Origin: JBPYFK01 sp051984675
GTDB lineage: Bacteria; Actinomycetota; Actinomycetes; Mycobacteriales; Pseudonocardiaceae
Reading direction: 5' to 3'
Assembly (NCBI GenBank): GCA_051984675.1
Contig: JBPYFK010000032.1
Location: forward strand, 1 to 64,000
Length of the DNA stretch: 64,000 nt
Part shown: positions 16,682 through 25,580 of the stretch, piece after piece
Position numbering within the stretch: the first letter of the stretch is position 1
Layout: every line of letters starts with the position of its first letter
Translations under genes and position numbers: made by a program
Notes under the pieces: model-generated
The model's database searches: none
Seen by the model: the letters and a program-made list of their open reading frames with translations, nothing else
Told to the model about the DNA's origin: nothing

Positions 16682-16896
16682 GTGGCTGTCGGTAGCAGCC
16701 TACCCTGTACAGTCGGAGGTTCCGCAGCGGGGTCCCCTTGCTGCTGAAGCGCTCTGCGCTGTGACCGCAGAAGGTTAGCACGAGTACCCGGACCGACCTC
16801 GCGGCGGGTGAGGCCGGTTTGGAACTATGCGGGCTATCGGCCCGTTGACCTAGATACGATTGCCCGGACGAGTCAATACGCGTGAAGGAGAGTGCC

Positions 16897-18198
16897 GTGG
16901 GCCTCGTGCAGCGCTTTGAGCGCCGACTCGAAGGCATGGTCGGTAACAGCTTCGCACGTGTATTCGGCGGGAAGGTCGTGCCACAGGAGGTCGCCCAGGC
17001 GCTACAACGGGAGGCCGAGCTACAGGTCCGTGAACTCGCTGGCGGACGCCTGCTAGCTTGCAACCATTACGTTGTGCAGTTGGGACCCGCCGACCATGAC
17101 CGACTCGCTGGGGAGGAGGACCGGGTAACCGACCTGCTCGCCGACTGCGTTCAAGAGCATCTCACCGAGCAGGGGTGGGACACATATGGTGACGTCGTAG
17201 TCTCCCTGGAGCGCTCTGAGACGCTGCACACGGGACAGTTTCGTATCAGATCGTCCGTCGACCCCGACGTAAGCCGACGGCCCGCATCACCTCGTATCGC
17301 AGGAGACCGACCCATGAGCCAGCCACCAGGCCACTACCCCCAGGGTGACCCGTACGGCCAGCAGGGGCAGTACGGCTACGACCAGGGCTACGGGCAGGGC
17401 CAGTACGGCCAGGACCCGAACTACGGCGGCTACGGCCAGCCGCAGCCGGGTTACGAACACGGATACGGCCAGCCCCAACCCGGGTACGAGCACCAGGGCT
17501 ACGGCCAGCCCCAACCGGGGTACGGCCAGCCCCAACCCCAGCAGCCCGGGTACGAGCAGCAGCCTTACGGCTATGGCCAGCCCCAGCACCAGGGCTACGG
17601 GCAGCCGCAACCCGGCGGGGCGTACCCGCAGACGGGGGGCTTCCCCGAGCAGGGCTACGGCCAGCCCCAGCAGCCCGGGTACGAGCACCAGGGCTACGGG
17701 CAGGCGTACGGCCAGCCCCAGCCCGGGTTCGAGCAGGGCTATGGCCAGCCGATGCAGCCGGGATACGACCCCGGCTACGGCCAGGCGTACGGGCAGCCGC
17801 AACCCGGCGGGGCGTACCCGCAGTCGGGAGGCTTCCCCGAGCAGGGCTACGGCCAGCCGGGGGGAGCGTTCCAGCCGGGCGCGCCGGCCGGTTACCCGGA
17901 GCCGGGGCGAGCGCTCAACGCGATCTTGCAGCTCGACGATGGCTCGAATCGTTCCTACACCCTGCAGCAGGGGAGTAATGTGATCGGCCGGGGTCAGGAC
18001 GGTCAGTTCCGGCTGCCGGACACTGGGGTTTCGCGGAGGCATCTGGAAATCACCTGGGACGGGCAGAGCGCGATGCTGGCCGACCTCGGTTCCACGAATG
18101 GCACCACCGTGAACGGCACCCCGGTGCAGACTTGGCAGCTGGCAGACGGCGACGTGATCCGCGTGGGCCACTCGTCCCTGGTGTTCCGCGCCCAGTAA
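16897..18198 (+). CDS. fhaA: FhaA, FHA-domain protein of the Ser/Thr kinase system
   Basis: 433 residues from the GTG at 16897, with GAAGGAG six bases upstream. The N-terminal DUF3662 domain spans about residues 1-125 (GLVQRFERRLEGMVGNSFAR). A very long low-complexity part (about 140-330) repeats YGQPQPGYE-type units. The C-terminal FHA domain (about 345-433) has NVIGRGQDGQFRLPDTGVSRRHLEI and LGSTNGTTVNG. In mycobacteria FhaA binds phosphorylated MviN/MurJ pseudokinase and PknB and controls lipid II export. It is the first gene of the fhaA-pknB operon. Confidence 0.95.
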   Translation: MGLVQRFERRLEGMVGNSFARVFGGKVVPQEVAQALQREAELQVRELAGGRLLACNHYVVQLGPADHDRLAGEEDRVTDLLADCVQEHLTEQGWDTYGDVVVSLERSETLHTGQFRIRSSVDPDVSRRPASPRIAGDRPMSQPPGHYPQGDPYGQQGQYGYDQGYGQGQYGQDPNYGGYGQPQPGYEHGYGQPQPGYEHQGYGQPQPGYGQPQPQQPGYEQQPYGYGQPQHQGYGQPQPGGAYPQTGGFPEQGYGQPQQPGYEHQGYGQAYGQPQPGFEQGYGQPMQPGYDPGYGQAYGQPQPGGAYPQSGGFPEQGYGQPGGAFQPGAPAGYPEPGRALNAILQLDDGSNRSYTLQQGSNVIGRGQDGQFRLPDTGVSRRHLEITWDGQSAMLADLGSTNGTTVNGTPVQTWQLADGDVIRVGHSSLVFRAQ

Positions 18199-18293
18199 GT
18201 CCGGCGGCACGCCGGGCGAGGGGCACCGGGCAATGGGCCTTCGCGCTCGGCGCCGTCACGGTCACAGACACGGAGTAGGAGCGGTCACAACAA

Positions 18294-18758
18294 GTGCCGG
18301 AGCTGGTGATTCAGCTGACCAGAGCAGGGTTCCTCGCCCTGCTCTGGTTGTTCGTGCTCGCCACGCTCCGCGTGGTGCGATCCGATCTGTATTCCGCGTC
18401 CGGGATGCGGGTCTCGATGCCAGGCAGCGAGCGGAAGCCGAGCAGGCTGTCCCGGGGTCGGGCCAAGGGGGCCCGCCAGGCAGTCGTCACGCACGGGGCG
18501 CTCACGGGCACCCGCATTCCACTTGAGGGGCGGCCCATCATGATCGGCCGCGCCGATGACTCCACGTTGGTCCTCGACGACGACTACGCGTCAACCCGAC
18601 ACGCCAGACTGTCGCTCCGAGGTACCGATTGGTACGTGGAGGATCTAGGCTCCACCAACGGCACATACCTCGATCGGGCGAAGGTCACGGGACCGACGAA
18701 GGTTCCGCTCGGCGTTCCGATCAGAATCGGCAAGACGGTGATCGAGCTACGCTCATGA
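18294..18758 (+). CDS. fhaB: FhaB/FipA-like membrane-anchored FHA protein
   Basis: 154 residues, GTG start. One membrane segment lies at about residues 7-28 (AGFLALLWLFVLATLRVV). A short linker and an FHA domain follow (about 78-150), with IMIGRADDSTLVLDDDYAST, RHARLSL and LGSTNGTYLD. In mycobacteria the homologue links PknA/PknB signalling to the divisome through FtsZ and FtsQ. Its last four bases overlap the start of pstP (ATGA). Confidence 0.93.
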   Translation: MPELVIQLTRAGFLALLWLFVLATLRVVRSDLYSASGMRVSMPGSERKPSRLSRGRAKGARQAVVTHGALTGTRIPLEGRPIMIGRADDSTLVLDDDYASTRHARLSLRGTDWYVEDLGSTNGTYLDRAKVTGPTKVPLGVPIRIGKTVIELRS

Positions 18759-20275
18759 CCCTCGTCCTTCACTACGCAGCCCGCAGCGACCGCGGCCTGG
18801 TTCGCTCCAACAACCAGGACTCGGTGTATGCCGGCCCACGACTACTCGCCATCGCGGACGGTATGGGAGGCCATGCCGCCGGAGAGGTCGCCAGCAAGGT
18901 GGTTGTCGCCGCGCTGGCCCCGCTGGACGACGACGAGCCAGGGGACGACCTGCTCGGCCCGCTCCGCGACGCGGTGCACTCCGGCAACGGCGCGATCTCC
19001 GAACTGGTCGCCAACGACCCCGACCTGGAGGGGATGGGCACCACCCTGACAGCGGTGCTGTTCGCGGGCTCCAAGCTTGGTTTGGTGCATATCGGGGACT
19101 CCCGCGCCTACCTCGTGCGCGATCGGGAGCTTTCCCAGATCACCCACGACGACACCTTCGTCCAGTCGCTGATCGACGAAGGACGGATCACCGAGGAGGA
19201 GGCCGCCAACCACCCGCAGCGTTCCTTGCTGCTGCGCGCGTTGACCGGCCACGAGGTGGATCCGAGCCTGGCGGTCCGCGAAGCACGGGCCGGGGATCGC
19301 TACCTGCTGTGCTCGGACGGCCTGTCCAGTGTGGTGACCCAGGAGACGATCCGGGAAGCGCTGCAGATCAGCGACCCGCAGCAGTGCGCCGACCGGATGA
19401 TCGAGCTGGCGCTCAAGGGCGGCGGCCCGGACAACGTGACCGTGATCGTCGCCGACGTCGTCGACGTCGAGTTCGGCGACAACGCGCCGATCGTCGGTGG
19501 GGCGGCGGGACACCCTTCTGACACGGAGCCGCAGCAACCGGACTCGGCGGCCGCACGGGCTTCCGCCGCGACCCGTCCGCGCCCGGAACCACAACAGCAC
19601 GCGGCCTACTCAGCTCCACCGGCCGACCCGCGACGCAGGCGACGAACCTGGCTTCGCTCGCTGGTGATCGTCGGCAGCGGGCTGGTGCTGCTGGTCGCAG
19701 CAGTGCTGGTCGGGTGGTGGTGGGTGTTCAGCCATTACTTCATTGGCGTCAACAGGGCCGACGACGTCGTGATCTACCAGGGCGTGCAGGGCAGCGTGCT
19801 CGGCGTCTCCGTCAAGTCGGAGGTGGAGGGCTCCTGCCCACCGGACGCGCCCGCCGGTTGCGCACCCATCCGGCTCAGCGATCTCCAGCCCGCGCAACGC
19901 CCGGACGTGCAGAACGGCGTGACCCGGGTCGGCGACCTGGGCCAGGCGCGGCAGGCGATGTCGCGGTTGCGGATGACCGCGCTGCTGCCCAAGTGCGCAC
20001 CGCCCCCGCCACCGCAGCCACCGGTCGTGCCCAGCCAGCAACCCGCGCCCGGACAGCCGCCGAAGAGCGAGCCCCCGGCGCCGGGCCAGCCCGGTCCGCC
20101 CCCGCTAGGTGCACCGACGTCGGCAGTGCCCGTGTCGGGCGCGCCCGCGCCGACACAGCCTGGCCAGCCTGGGCCTTCTGCCCAGCCCAAGCCCCCCGAG
20201 TCCTCGACCCCCGAGGCCACACCGTTGAAGACCGAGCAACAGAAACCGGGTGTCACCTGCCGGATGGTGAGCTGA
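18755..20275 (+). CDS. pstP: PstP, PP2C-type Ser/Thr protein phosphatase
   Basis: 506 residues from the ATG at 18755, which overlaps the fhaB stop. The PP2C catalytic domain (about 1-235) shows RSDRGLVRSNNQDSV, IADGMGGHAAGE, GDSRAYL, LCSDGLS and GGGPDNVTVI, which supply the metal-binding Asp residues. One membrane helix lies at about 297-325. An extracellular Pro-rich region follows, longer than in many relatives (PPPPPQPPVVPSQQPAPGQP). It removes phosphate from PknA, PknB and their targets. Its stop codon overlaps the start of the tiny rodA remnant. Confidence 0.95.
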   Translation: MTLVLHYAARSDRGLVRSNNQDSVYAGPRLLAIADGMGGHAAGEVASKVVVAALAPLDDDEPGDDLLGPLRDAVHSGNGAISELVANDPDLEGMGTTLTAVLFAGSKLGLVHIGDSRAYLVRDRELSQITHDDTFVQSLIDEGRITEEEAANHPQRSLLLRALTGHEVDPSLAVREARAGDRYLLCSDGLSSVVTQETIREALQISDPQQCADRMIELALKGGGPDNVTVIVADVVDVEFGDNAPIVGGAAGHPSDTEPQQPDSAAARASAATRPRPEPQQHAAYSAPPADPRRRRRTWLRSLVIVGSGLVLLVAAVLVGWWWVFSHYFIGVNRADDVVIYQGVQGSVLGVSVKSEVEGSCPPDAPAGCAPIRLSDLQPAQRPDVQNGVTRVGDLGQARQAMSRLRMTALLPKCAPPPPPQPPVVPSQQPAPGQPPKSEPPAPGQPGPPPLGAPTSAVPVSGAPAPTQPGQPGPSAQPKPPESSTPEATPLKTEQQKPGVTCRMVS

Positions 20276-20412
20276 TGTCGCAGCCGGTGGCCGCAGCAGG
20301 AAACCCCGATTCCTCCGGCGGCGTCCCACCGGCCTCGCGACTCACCGCCCGGTGGGGCACGGAACCGGAGGGGATGGTGTTGCATACCGAGTTGGTGGAG
20401 CGTCCGCGATGA
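20275..20412 (+). pseudogene. rodA: rodA remnant: 45-codon in-frame stub in the expected rodA position
   Basis: In related actinobacteria a SEDS glycosyltransferase gene (rodA/ftsW type, about 470-500 codons) lies exactly between pstP and pbpA. Here that slot holds only 46 codons including the stop. The ATG overlaps the pstP stop by one base and the stop overlaps the pbpA start by four (ATGA), the junctions expected for an intact operon gene. The stub begins MSQPVAAAGNPDSSGG, like a soluble RodA N-terminal tail, and ends TEPEGMVLHTELVERPR, like a C-terminal tail. No membrane segment remains. An internal in-frame deletion of about 1.3 kb is the simplest reading. An assembly collapse or an unrelated small coupled gene are alternatives. 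Confidence 0.6.
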
Positions 20413-21869
20413 ACAAGCCGCTGCGCCGAGTGGCGATAGCCATGATGGCGATGACCGTGCTGTTGCTGGGCAACGTCACCTACGTACAGGTCATCCGCGC
20501 TGACGAGCTGCGCAAGGACCCCCGCAACAGCCGGACCCTGTACGAGGAGTACTCGAAGCCGCGCGGCCAGATCATCGCGGGTGGGCAGTCCCTAGCCAAC
20601 TCGGTTCCGACCAGCGACAACCTCAAGTTCCTCCGCCAGTACCCGAACGGTCCGGCGTTCGCGCCGGTCACCGGGTACTACTCGTTCGTCTATGGCGCGA
20701 ACGGGGTCGAGAAGGCGCAGAACGACATGCTCGACGGCAGCGCGGACAGCCTGGCCTTCGCGCGCCTGCGCGACATGATCTCCAGCCGCGACCCGCAGGG
20801 CGGCAACGTCGAACTGACCATCAACCCGGCGATGCAGCGTGCCGCCTACGACCAGCTCACCAAGCGCGGCTTCACGGGCTCGGTGGTGGCGTTGAACCCG
20901 CGCGACGGCCAGATACTCGCGATGGCCAACACCCCGTCGTACGACCCGAACCTGCTGGCCAGCCACGACGCGAGCAACCAGGAAAAGGCCTGGAACCAGC
21001 TGAGCTCGGCGCCGGGCAACCCGATGGTCAACCGAGCGGTGTCCCAGATCTACCCGCCCGGTTCCACGTTCAAGCTGATCACGCTGGCAACGGCCCTGCA
21101 GAACGGATACACGCCGGACACCCGGGTCACCGCCGCGCCGTCGATCACTCTGCCGGGTACCAGCACGGAGCTGCCGAACTACGACAACGAGAACTGCGGT
21201 TCCGGGTCGACGGCGGCCCTGTGGGAAGCGCTGGCCCGGTCGTGCAACACCGCGTTCGCGACGGTCGCGGGCCAGCTCGGCCCGGACAAGCTGCGCCAGC
21301 AGGCCGACGCGTTCGGCTTTGATCAGGACCTGCAGGTCCCGATGAACGTGGCGAGGTCGACGCTCGGCCCGATGGCCGACCCGCCGTCGGTGTTCCAGAG
21401 CGGCATCGGCCAGCGGGACGTGCGAGTGACACCGCTGCAGAACGCGATGGTGACCGCCGCGATCGCCAACGACGGCAAGCTGATGAAGCCGCAGTTGGTC
21501 AAGGGGACCCGCGCGCCGGACATGTCGAACATCGACGAGTACGAGCCCCAGGAGATCGGGCAGTCCCTTCCGGCGGACACCGCGCACACCATCCGCGACA
21601 TGATGGTCAAGACCGAGCAGATGACCAAGGGTGAAGGCAAGATCTCGGGCGTCACCATCGCGTCGAAGACCGGTACCGCCGAGCACGGCGACGAGTTGAA
21701 CCATCCGCACGGTTGGTACGTGGCGTTCGCCCCCGCCGAGAACCCGCAGATCGCCGTCGCCGTGATCGTCGAGAACGGCGGTGACCGGGGTGCGGAGGCC
21801 ACGGGCGCGTCGATCGCCGCCCCCATCGCCCGGGAGGTCATCCGGGCTGGCCTGCAGGGGGGTGGCTGA
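20409..21869 (+). CDS. pbpA: PbpA, class B penicillin-binding protein (transpeptidase)
   Basis: 486 residues from the ATG at 20409, which overlaps the preceding stop. One N-terminal membrane anchor lies at about residues 9-28. The transpeptidase motifs are complete: PGSTFK with catalytic Ser219, SCN (Ser278) and KTGT (Lys420). It cross-links peptidoglycan during growth and division. Class B enzymes normally work with a SEDS partner, and the partner gene expected just upstream is a stub here, so PbpA must use a SEDS protein encoded elsewhere or act otherwise. It is two bases from pknA. Confidence 0.95.
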   Translation: MNKPLRRVAIAMMAMTVLLLGNVTYVQVIRADELRKDPRNSRTLYEEYSKPRGQIIAGGQSLANSVPTSDNLKFLRQYPNGPAFAPVTGYYSFVYGANGVEKAQNDMLDGSADSLAFARLRDMISSRDPQGGNVELTINPAMQRAAYDQLTKRGFTGSVVALNPRDGQILAMANTPSYDPNLLASHDASNQEKAWNQLSSAPGNPMVNRAVSQIYPPGSTFKLITLATALQNGYTPDTRVTAAPSITLPGTSTELPNYDNENCGSGSTAALWEALARSCNTAFATVAGQLGPDKLRQQADAFGFDQDLQVPMNVARSTLGPMADPPSVFQSGIGQRDVRVTPLQNAMVTAAIANDGKLMKPQLVKGTRAPDMSNIDEYEPQEIGQSLPADTAHTIRDMMVKTEQMTKGEGKISGVTIASKTGTAEHGDELNHPHGWYVAFAPAENPQIAVAVIVENGGDRGAEATGASIAAPIAREVIRAGLQGGG

Positions 21870-21871
21870 CC

Positions 21872-23518
21872 GTGTTGGCGTCCGGCCAGCTCCTGGCCGA
21901 CCGGTACCGGCTGGACAAGCGCCTCGCCGTCGGCGGCATGGGCGAAGTCTGGCAGTCCGTCGACGTCCGGCTGGACCGAACGGTCGCGGTGAAGGTGCTG
22001 AAACCGGAACTGTGCGGCGACGCCGAATTCCTGCACCGGTTCCGCACCGAGGCGCGCATGACGGCGTCGTTGAATCACCCGGGTATTGCCGCGGTGCACG
22101 ACTACGGCGAGACCGCGGCCACCGCAGACGGCCCCCAGGACACCGCATACCTGGTCATGGAGCTGGTCGAGGGCGAGCCGCTGGCCTCGACGCTGGCCCG
22201 GGAGGGCCGCATCAGCGCGGAGCGCACCTTGGATGTGCTGGAGCAGACCGGCAACGCGCTGCAGGCCGCGCACGAGCGCGGGCTGGTGCACCGCGATGTC
22301 AAGCCGGGCAACATCCTGGTCACCGGCACGGGGGTCGTGAAGATCACCGACTTCGGGATCGCGAAGGCGGCGGATGCCGCGCCCGTCACCCGGTCGGGGA
22401 TGGTCATGGGGACCGCCCACTACATCGCGCCCGAGCAGGCTCTGGGCGCGGAGGCGAGCCCGTCCAGTGACGTGTACTCGCTGGCGGTGGTCGGCTACGA
22501 GTGCCTGATGGGGCATCGGCCGTTCCTGTCGGACAACGCGGTGACGGTGGCGATGATGCACATCCGCGAGGTGCCGCCGCCGCTCCCGCCGGACGTACCG
22601 CCGGGCGCGCGGGCGCTGATCGAGGCGGCCCTGGTGAAAGACCCCCGGTTCCGGTACGCCGCAGGCGGCGAGTTCGCACACGCGGTCGCCGCGGTGCGCG
22701 CCGGACATCCGCTTCCCGCTCCGGCCGGGGTGCCCATCCCTGCGCAGCAGCAACGGCAACCCCAGGCGCAGCCGCCCTCGCATCCGCGGCAGGCTACGTC
22801 CACCGTGTACCAGGCACGACCACAGCAGCCGAACGTCAATGGGCATGCCACCGGCGTGCACCAGGTTCCCGCCGGTCCGGGGATGACCCGATCGGGGATG
22901 ACCATGCCCGGCATGACGCCGTCCGGGATGCCCCAGTCCGGCATGACCCAGTCCGGCATGACCCAGTCCGGCATCAATCAGTCCGGCATCAATCAGTCCA
23001 GCATCAATCAGTCCAGCATCAATCAGTCCAGCATCAATCAGTCCGGCATCAATCAGTCCAGCATCAATCAGTCCGGCATCACCCAGTCGGGGATGCCCCA
23101 GGCACGACCGGTTCCGAACGGACCGCATGCTCGGGTCTCACCCAATGGTGTGATGCCCGGCACTCCTTCCGGCTTCGGCACGTCGCCCGGCATGCGCCAG
23201 CCCAGTGCGACCTATCCGCCCGGGGCGCTGGCGCCTCCGGCACCGTCGCCCGCAACCCTGCCCAGGAACCGGGCATGGCTGTGGATCGTGCTCGCGGCAC
23301 TCCTGCTGGTGCTGGTCGCGGCTGGAGCATTCACCGCCGTCGCGGGGTGGCCGTCGGCACAGGGTGATGGGGCGCACTGGAGTGGCGTGCGACCCGGCGG
23401 ACTGGATTCAGCGGCAGATTTCAGACAGACTGCGCGACGGCCTGTCGCGAGCGCGAGCAATGACGATGTCGGGGAGACCGTGCCCTACACACCGAGAATC
23501 GGGACGACGCTTCGATGA
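21872..23518 (+). CDS. pknA: PknA, transmembrane Ser/Thr protein kinase with a pentapeptide repeat linker
   Basis: 548 residues, GTG start. The kinase domain (about 1-275) has AVGGMGEVWQSV, VAVKVLKP, HRDVKPGNILV, ITDFGIAK and GTAHYIAPEQ. The juxtamembrane linker is long and Gln/Pro-rich. It holds twelve five-residue units of the SGMTQ/SSINQ type (about residues 351-410, DNA 22922-23101). One membrane helix lies at about 467-490. The extracellular tail is short, about 55 residues, and has no PASTA domain, as usual for PknA. It regulates growth and division with PknB, and overlaps pknB by four bases. Confidence 0.95.
   Translation: MLASGQLLADRYRLDKRLAVGGMGEVWQSVDVRLDRTVAVKVLKPELCGDAEFLHRFRTEARMTASLNHPGIAAVHDYGETAATADGPQDTAYLVMELVEGEPLASTLAREGRISAERTLDVLEQTGNALQAAHERGLVHRDVKPGNILVTGTGVVKITDFGIAKAADAAPVTRSGMVMGTAHYIAPEQALGAEASPSSDVYSLAVVGYECLMGHRPFLSDNAVTVAMMHIREVPPPLPPDVPPGARALIEAALVKDPRFRYAAGGEFAHAVAAVRAGHPLPAPAGVPIPAQQQRQPQAQPPSHPRQATSTVYQARPQQPNVNGHATGVHQVPAGPGMTRSGMTMPGMTPSGMPQSGMTQSGMTQSGINQSGINQSSINQSSINQSSINQSGINQSSINQSGITQSGMPQARPVPNGPHARVSPNGVMPGTPSGFGTSPGMRQPSATYPPGALAPPAPSPATLPRNRAWLWIVLAALLLVLVAAGAFTAVAGWPSAQGDGAHWSGVRPGGLDSAADFRQTARRPVASASNDDVGETVPYTPRIGTTLR
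22922..23101 (+). repeat. twelve 15-base tandem units inside pknA
   Basis: Twelve perfect-register 15-base units with no gap. Early and late units read SGMPQ or SGMTQ; the central units read SGINQ or SSINQ (for example TCCAGCATCAATCAG). The central units are much more AT-rich than the surrounding gene, and several are identical, which suggests recent copy-number change by slippage. The unit length keeps the kinase frame. Confidence 0.9.
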
Positions 23519-25485
23519 GTTCACCGCAGCTTCTCTCCAACCGATATGAGATCGGTGACACGCTCGGCTACGGGGGGATGTCCGAGGTCCACCGTGGTAA
23601 AGACGTCCGCCTAGGCCGAGATGTGGCGGTGAAGGTACTGCGCGCCGACCTGGCCCGCGACCCCACGTTCCAGCTCCGGTTCCGGCGGGAAGCGCAGAAC
23701 GCCGCAGCATTGAACCATCCGGCGATCGTCGCCGTCTACGACACGGGCGAAACCGACTCCGACAACGGCCCGCTGCCCTACATCGTCATGGAGTACGTGG
23801 ACGGGCGCACCCTTCGCGACATCGTCAAGGGCGAAGGACCGCTGCCCGCCCGTCGCGCGATGGAGGTCATGGCCGACGCCAGCGCCGCGCTGGACTTCAG
23901 CCACCGGCACGGGATCGTGCACCGGGACGTCAAGCCGGCCAACATCATGATCACCAACTCCGGTGCGGTGAAGGTGATGGACTTCGGCATCGCCCGCGCG
24001 CTCGCCGGAGACCAGTCGGCGGTGACCCAGACCGCAGCGGTCATCGGCACCGCCCAGTACCTGTCACCCGAGCAGGCCCGCGGTGAGACCGTCGACGCCC
24101 GCAGCGATGTCTACGCTGCGGGTTGCGTGCTGTTCGAGCTGCTCTGCGGGGAGCCACCGTTCACCGGGGACTCGCCGGTCGCGGTCGCCTACCAGCACGT
24201 GCGGGAGGACCCCCGCAAGCCTTCCGACCTCAACCCCCAGGTCCCGGCGTCGCTGGACGCCGTGGTGCTCAAGGCGTTGAGCAAGAACCCCGCCAACCGC
24301 TACCAGTCGGCCGCCGAGATGCGCGCCGACCTGGTCCGCGTGCTGTCCGGGCAGCGGCCGAAGGCGCCGATGGTGATGTCCGAGGAGGAGCGCACATCGA
24401 TGCTCGCGTCGCCCTCGCCGGCGACCGAGGTGATGTCGTCGGGGCGGCACGCCCACGACCCGCTGCTCGACGAGGAGGACTTCGCCGAGGAGAAACGGCG
24501 CAAGCGCCGCAAGGGCTGGGCGGCGGCCCTGATCACCGCGGCGTGCGTCGCCGCGTTCGCGCTGTTGGCGTACCTGATGAGCAGCATGCTCTCCGGCCCG
24601 TCTGGACCGACGCCCCAGCCGTTGAAGAGCTACGTCAACATGGACACGAAGGCGGCCTTCCAGGAGCTGTCCAGCCGGGGGTACAACGTCCAGATCCGGG
24701 ATCAGGACTCCACACCTGACCAGGTGAACAAGGTGGTGAACCAGACCCCACCACCCAGCAGTCTCGTCAAGCAGGGCGACTCGATCATCCTGTTCAACGG
24801 GACCGGCCCGGGCCAGGTGGCTGTGCCGGACCTGTCCGGCAAGCTGCCGGCGGAGGCCGCGGCGGCACTCCAGCAGGTCGGGTTACAGCTGGACCCGAAC
24901 CAGGACACGACGGTCACCGACGACCCGGCGCTGTTCGGCAGGGTCGTCAAGTCGTTGCCCAGTGTCGGCACGACCGTGAACAAGGGCCGGAGCATCCACG
25001 TGTGGATCGGCAAGGCCATCGAGAAGACCACGGTCTTGGACGTGCGCGGCCAGCCCTACACCACGGCTTCCCAGCTGTTGCAGCAGGCTGGTTTCCAGGT
25101 CGTCAGGCAGCAACAGGACTCGCCGCAGCCGGCGGACACGGTGATCGGGGAGAACCCGGCCGGGGGCAGCCAGGCACCGAAGGGCTCCACGGTGACGCTG
25201 ATCGTGTCGACCGGTAGCCAGATCACCATGCCGGACCTGCGGGGCAAGACCGAGGAGGAGGCGCAGTCCGCACTCCAGGCAGCCGGCTGGAACGGTCAGC
25301 TGCTGGTGCAGGAAGTGCCGACCACCGACATCACCCAGGACGGCAAGGTGCAGAGCACCAACCCGGCCCCGAGTTCGACGGTCGGCAAGACCCAGTCGGT
25401 GGTGCTCTACATCGCGTCGTTCGGGGGCAAGCAGCCCCCGTCGTCGTCGACGAAACCGAGTTCGATCCCACCGTTCAACTGGTAA
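23515..25485 (+). CDS. pknB: PknB, PASTA-domain Ser/Thr protein kinase
   Basis: 656 residues; the ATG overlaps the pknA stop. The kinase domain (about 1-275) has LGYGGMSEVHRGKDVRLGRD, VAVKVLR, HRDVKPANIMI, VMDFGIAR and GTAQYLSPEQ. The activation loop carries SAVTQTAAV, where autophosphorylated Thr residues are expected. One membrane helix lies at about 335-358. Four extracellular PASTA repeats follow (about 370-645), which in relatives bind muropeptides or lipid II. Known targets in relatives include CwlM and the MurJ-linked pseudokinase, both in this window. It is the last gene of the operon, followed by a strong terminator. Confidence 0.96.
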   Translation: MSSPQLLSNRYEIGDTLGYGGMSEVHRGKDVRLGRDVAVKVLRADLARDPTFQLRFRREAQNAAALNHPAIVAVYDTGETDSDNGPLPYIVMEYVDGRTLRDIVKGEGPLPARRAMEVMADASAALDFSHRHGIVHRDVKPANIMITNSGAVKVMDFGIARALAGDQSAVTQTAAVIGTAQYLSPEQARGETVDARSDVYAAGCVLFELLCGEPPFTGDSPVAVAYQHVREDPRKPSDLNPQVPASLDAVVLKALSKNPANRYQSAAEMRADLVRVLSGQRPKAPMVMSEEERTSMLASPSPATEVMSSGRHAHDPLLDEEDFAEEKRRKRRKGWAAALITAACVAAFALLAYLMSSMLSGPSGPTPQPLKSYVNMDTKAAFQELSSRGYNVQIRDQDSTPDQVNKVVNQTPPPSSLVKQGDSIILFNGTGPGQVAVPDLSGKLPAEAAAALQQVGLQLDPNQDTTVTDDPALFGRVVKSLPSVGTTVNKGRSIHVWIGKAIEKTTVLDVRGQPYTTASQLLQQAGFQVVRQQQDSPQPADTVIGENPAGGSQAPKGSTVTLIVSTGSQITMPDLRGKTEEEAQSALQAAGWNGQLLVQEVPTTDITQDGKVQSTNPAPSSTVGKTQSVVLYIASFGGKQPPSSSTKPSSIPPFNW

Positions 25486-25495
25486 CTCACGCAAG

Positions 25496-25534
25496 AAAGG
25501 TGTGGGGATGGCCCTGAGCCATCCCCACACCTTT
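25496..25534 (+). terminator. terminator of the fhaA-pknB operon
   Basis: Seventeen-base perfect arms (25496-25512 and 25518-25534) with a five-base loop, ending in CTTTCTG. It starts ten bases after the pknB stop and lies between convergent genes, so it may also block transcription coming from the pabA/trpG side. Confidence 0.9.
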
Positions 25535-25543
25535 CTGCTCAAT

Positions 25544-25557
25544 GTTTCACGTGAAGC
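25544..25557. promoter_or_regulatory. parS-like site with one mismatch
   Basis: GTTTCACGTGAAGC differs from the parS core GTTTCACGTGAAAC at one position. It lies between the pknB terminator and the pabA/trpG stop, about 22 kb from the main parS group and on the other side of oriC. Confidence 0.6.
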
Positions 25558-25580
25558 GAGCGTTCGCGCAGTTCAGAGCT

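Noticed and set aside
22922..23101. Repeat array considered as CRISPR
   Set aside because: The units are contiguous 15-base repeats without spacers, in frame within pknA, so it is a coding tandem repeat.
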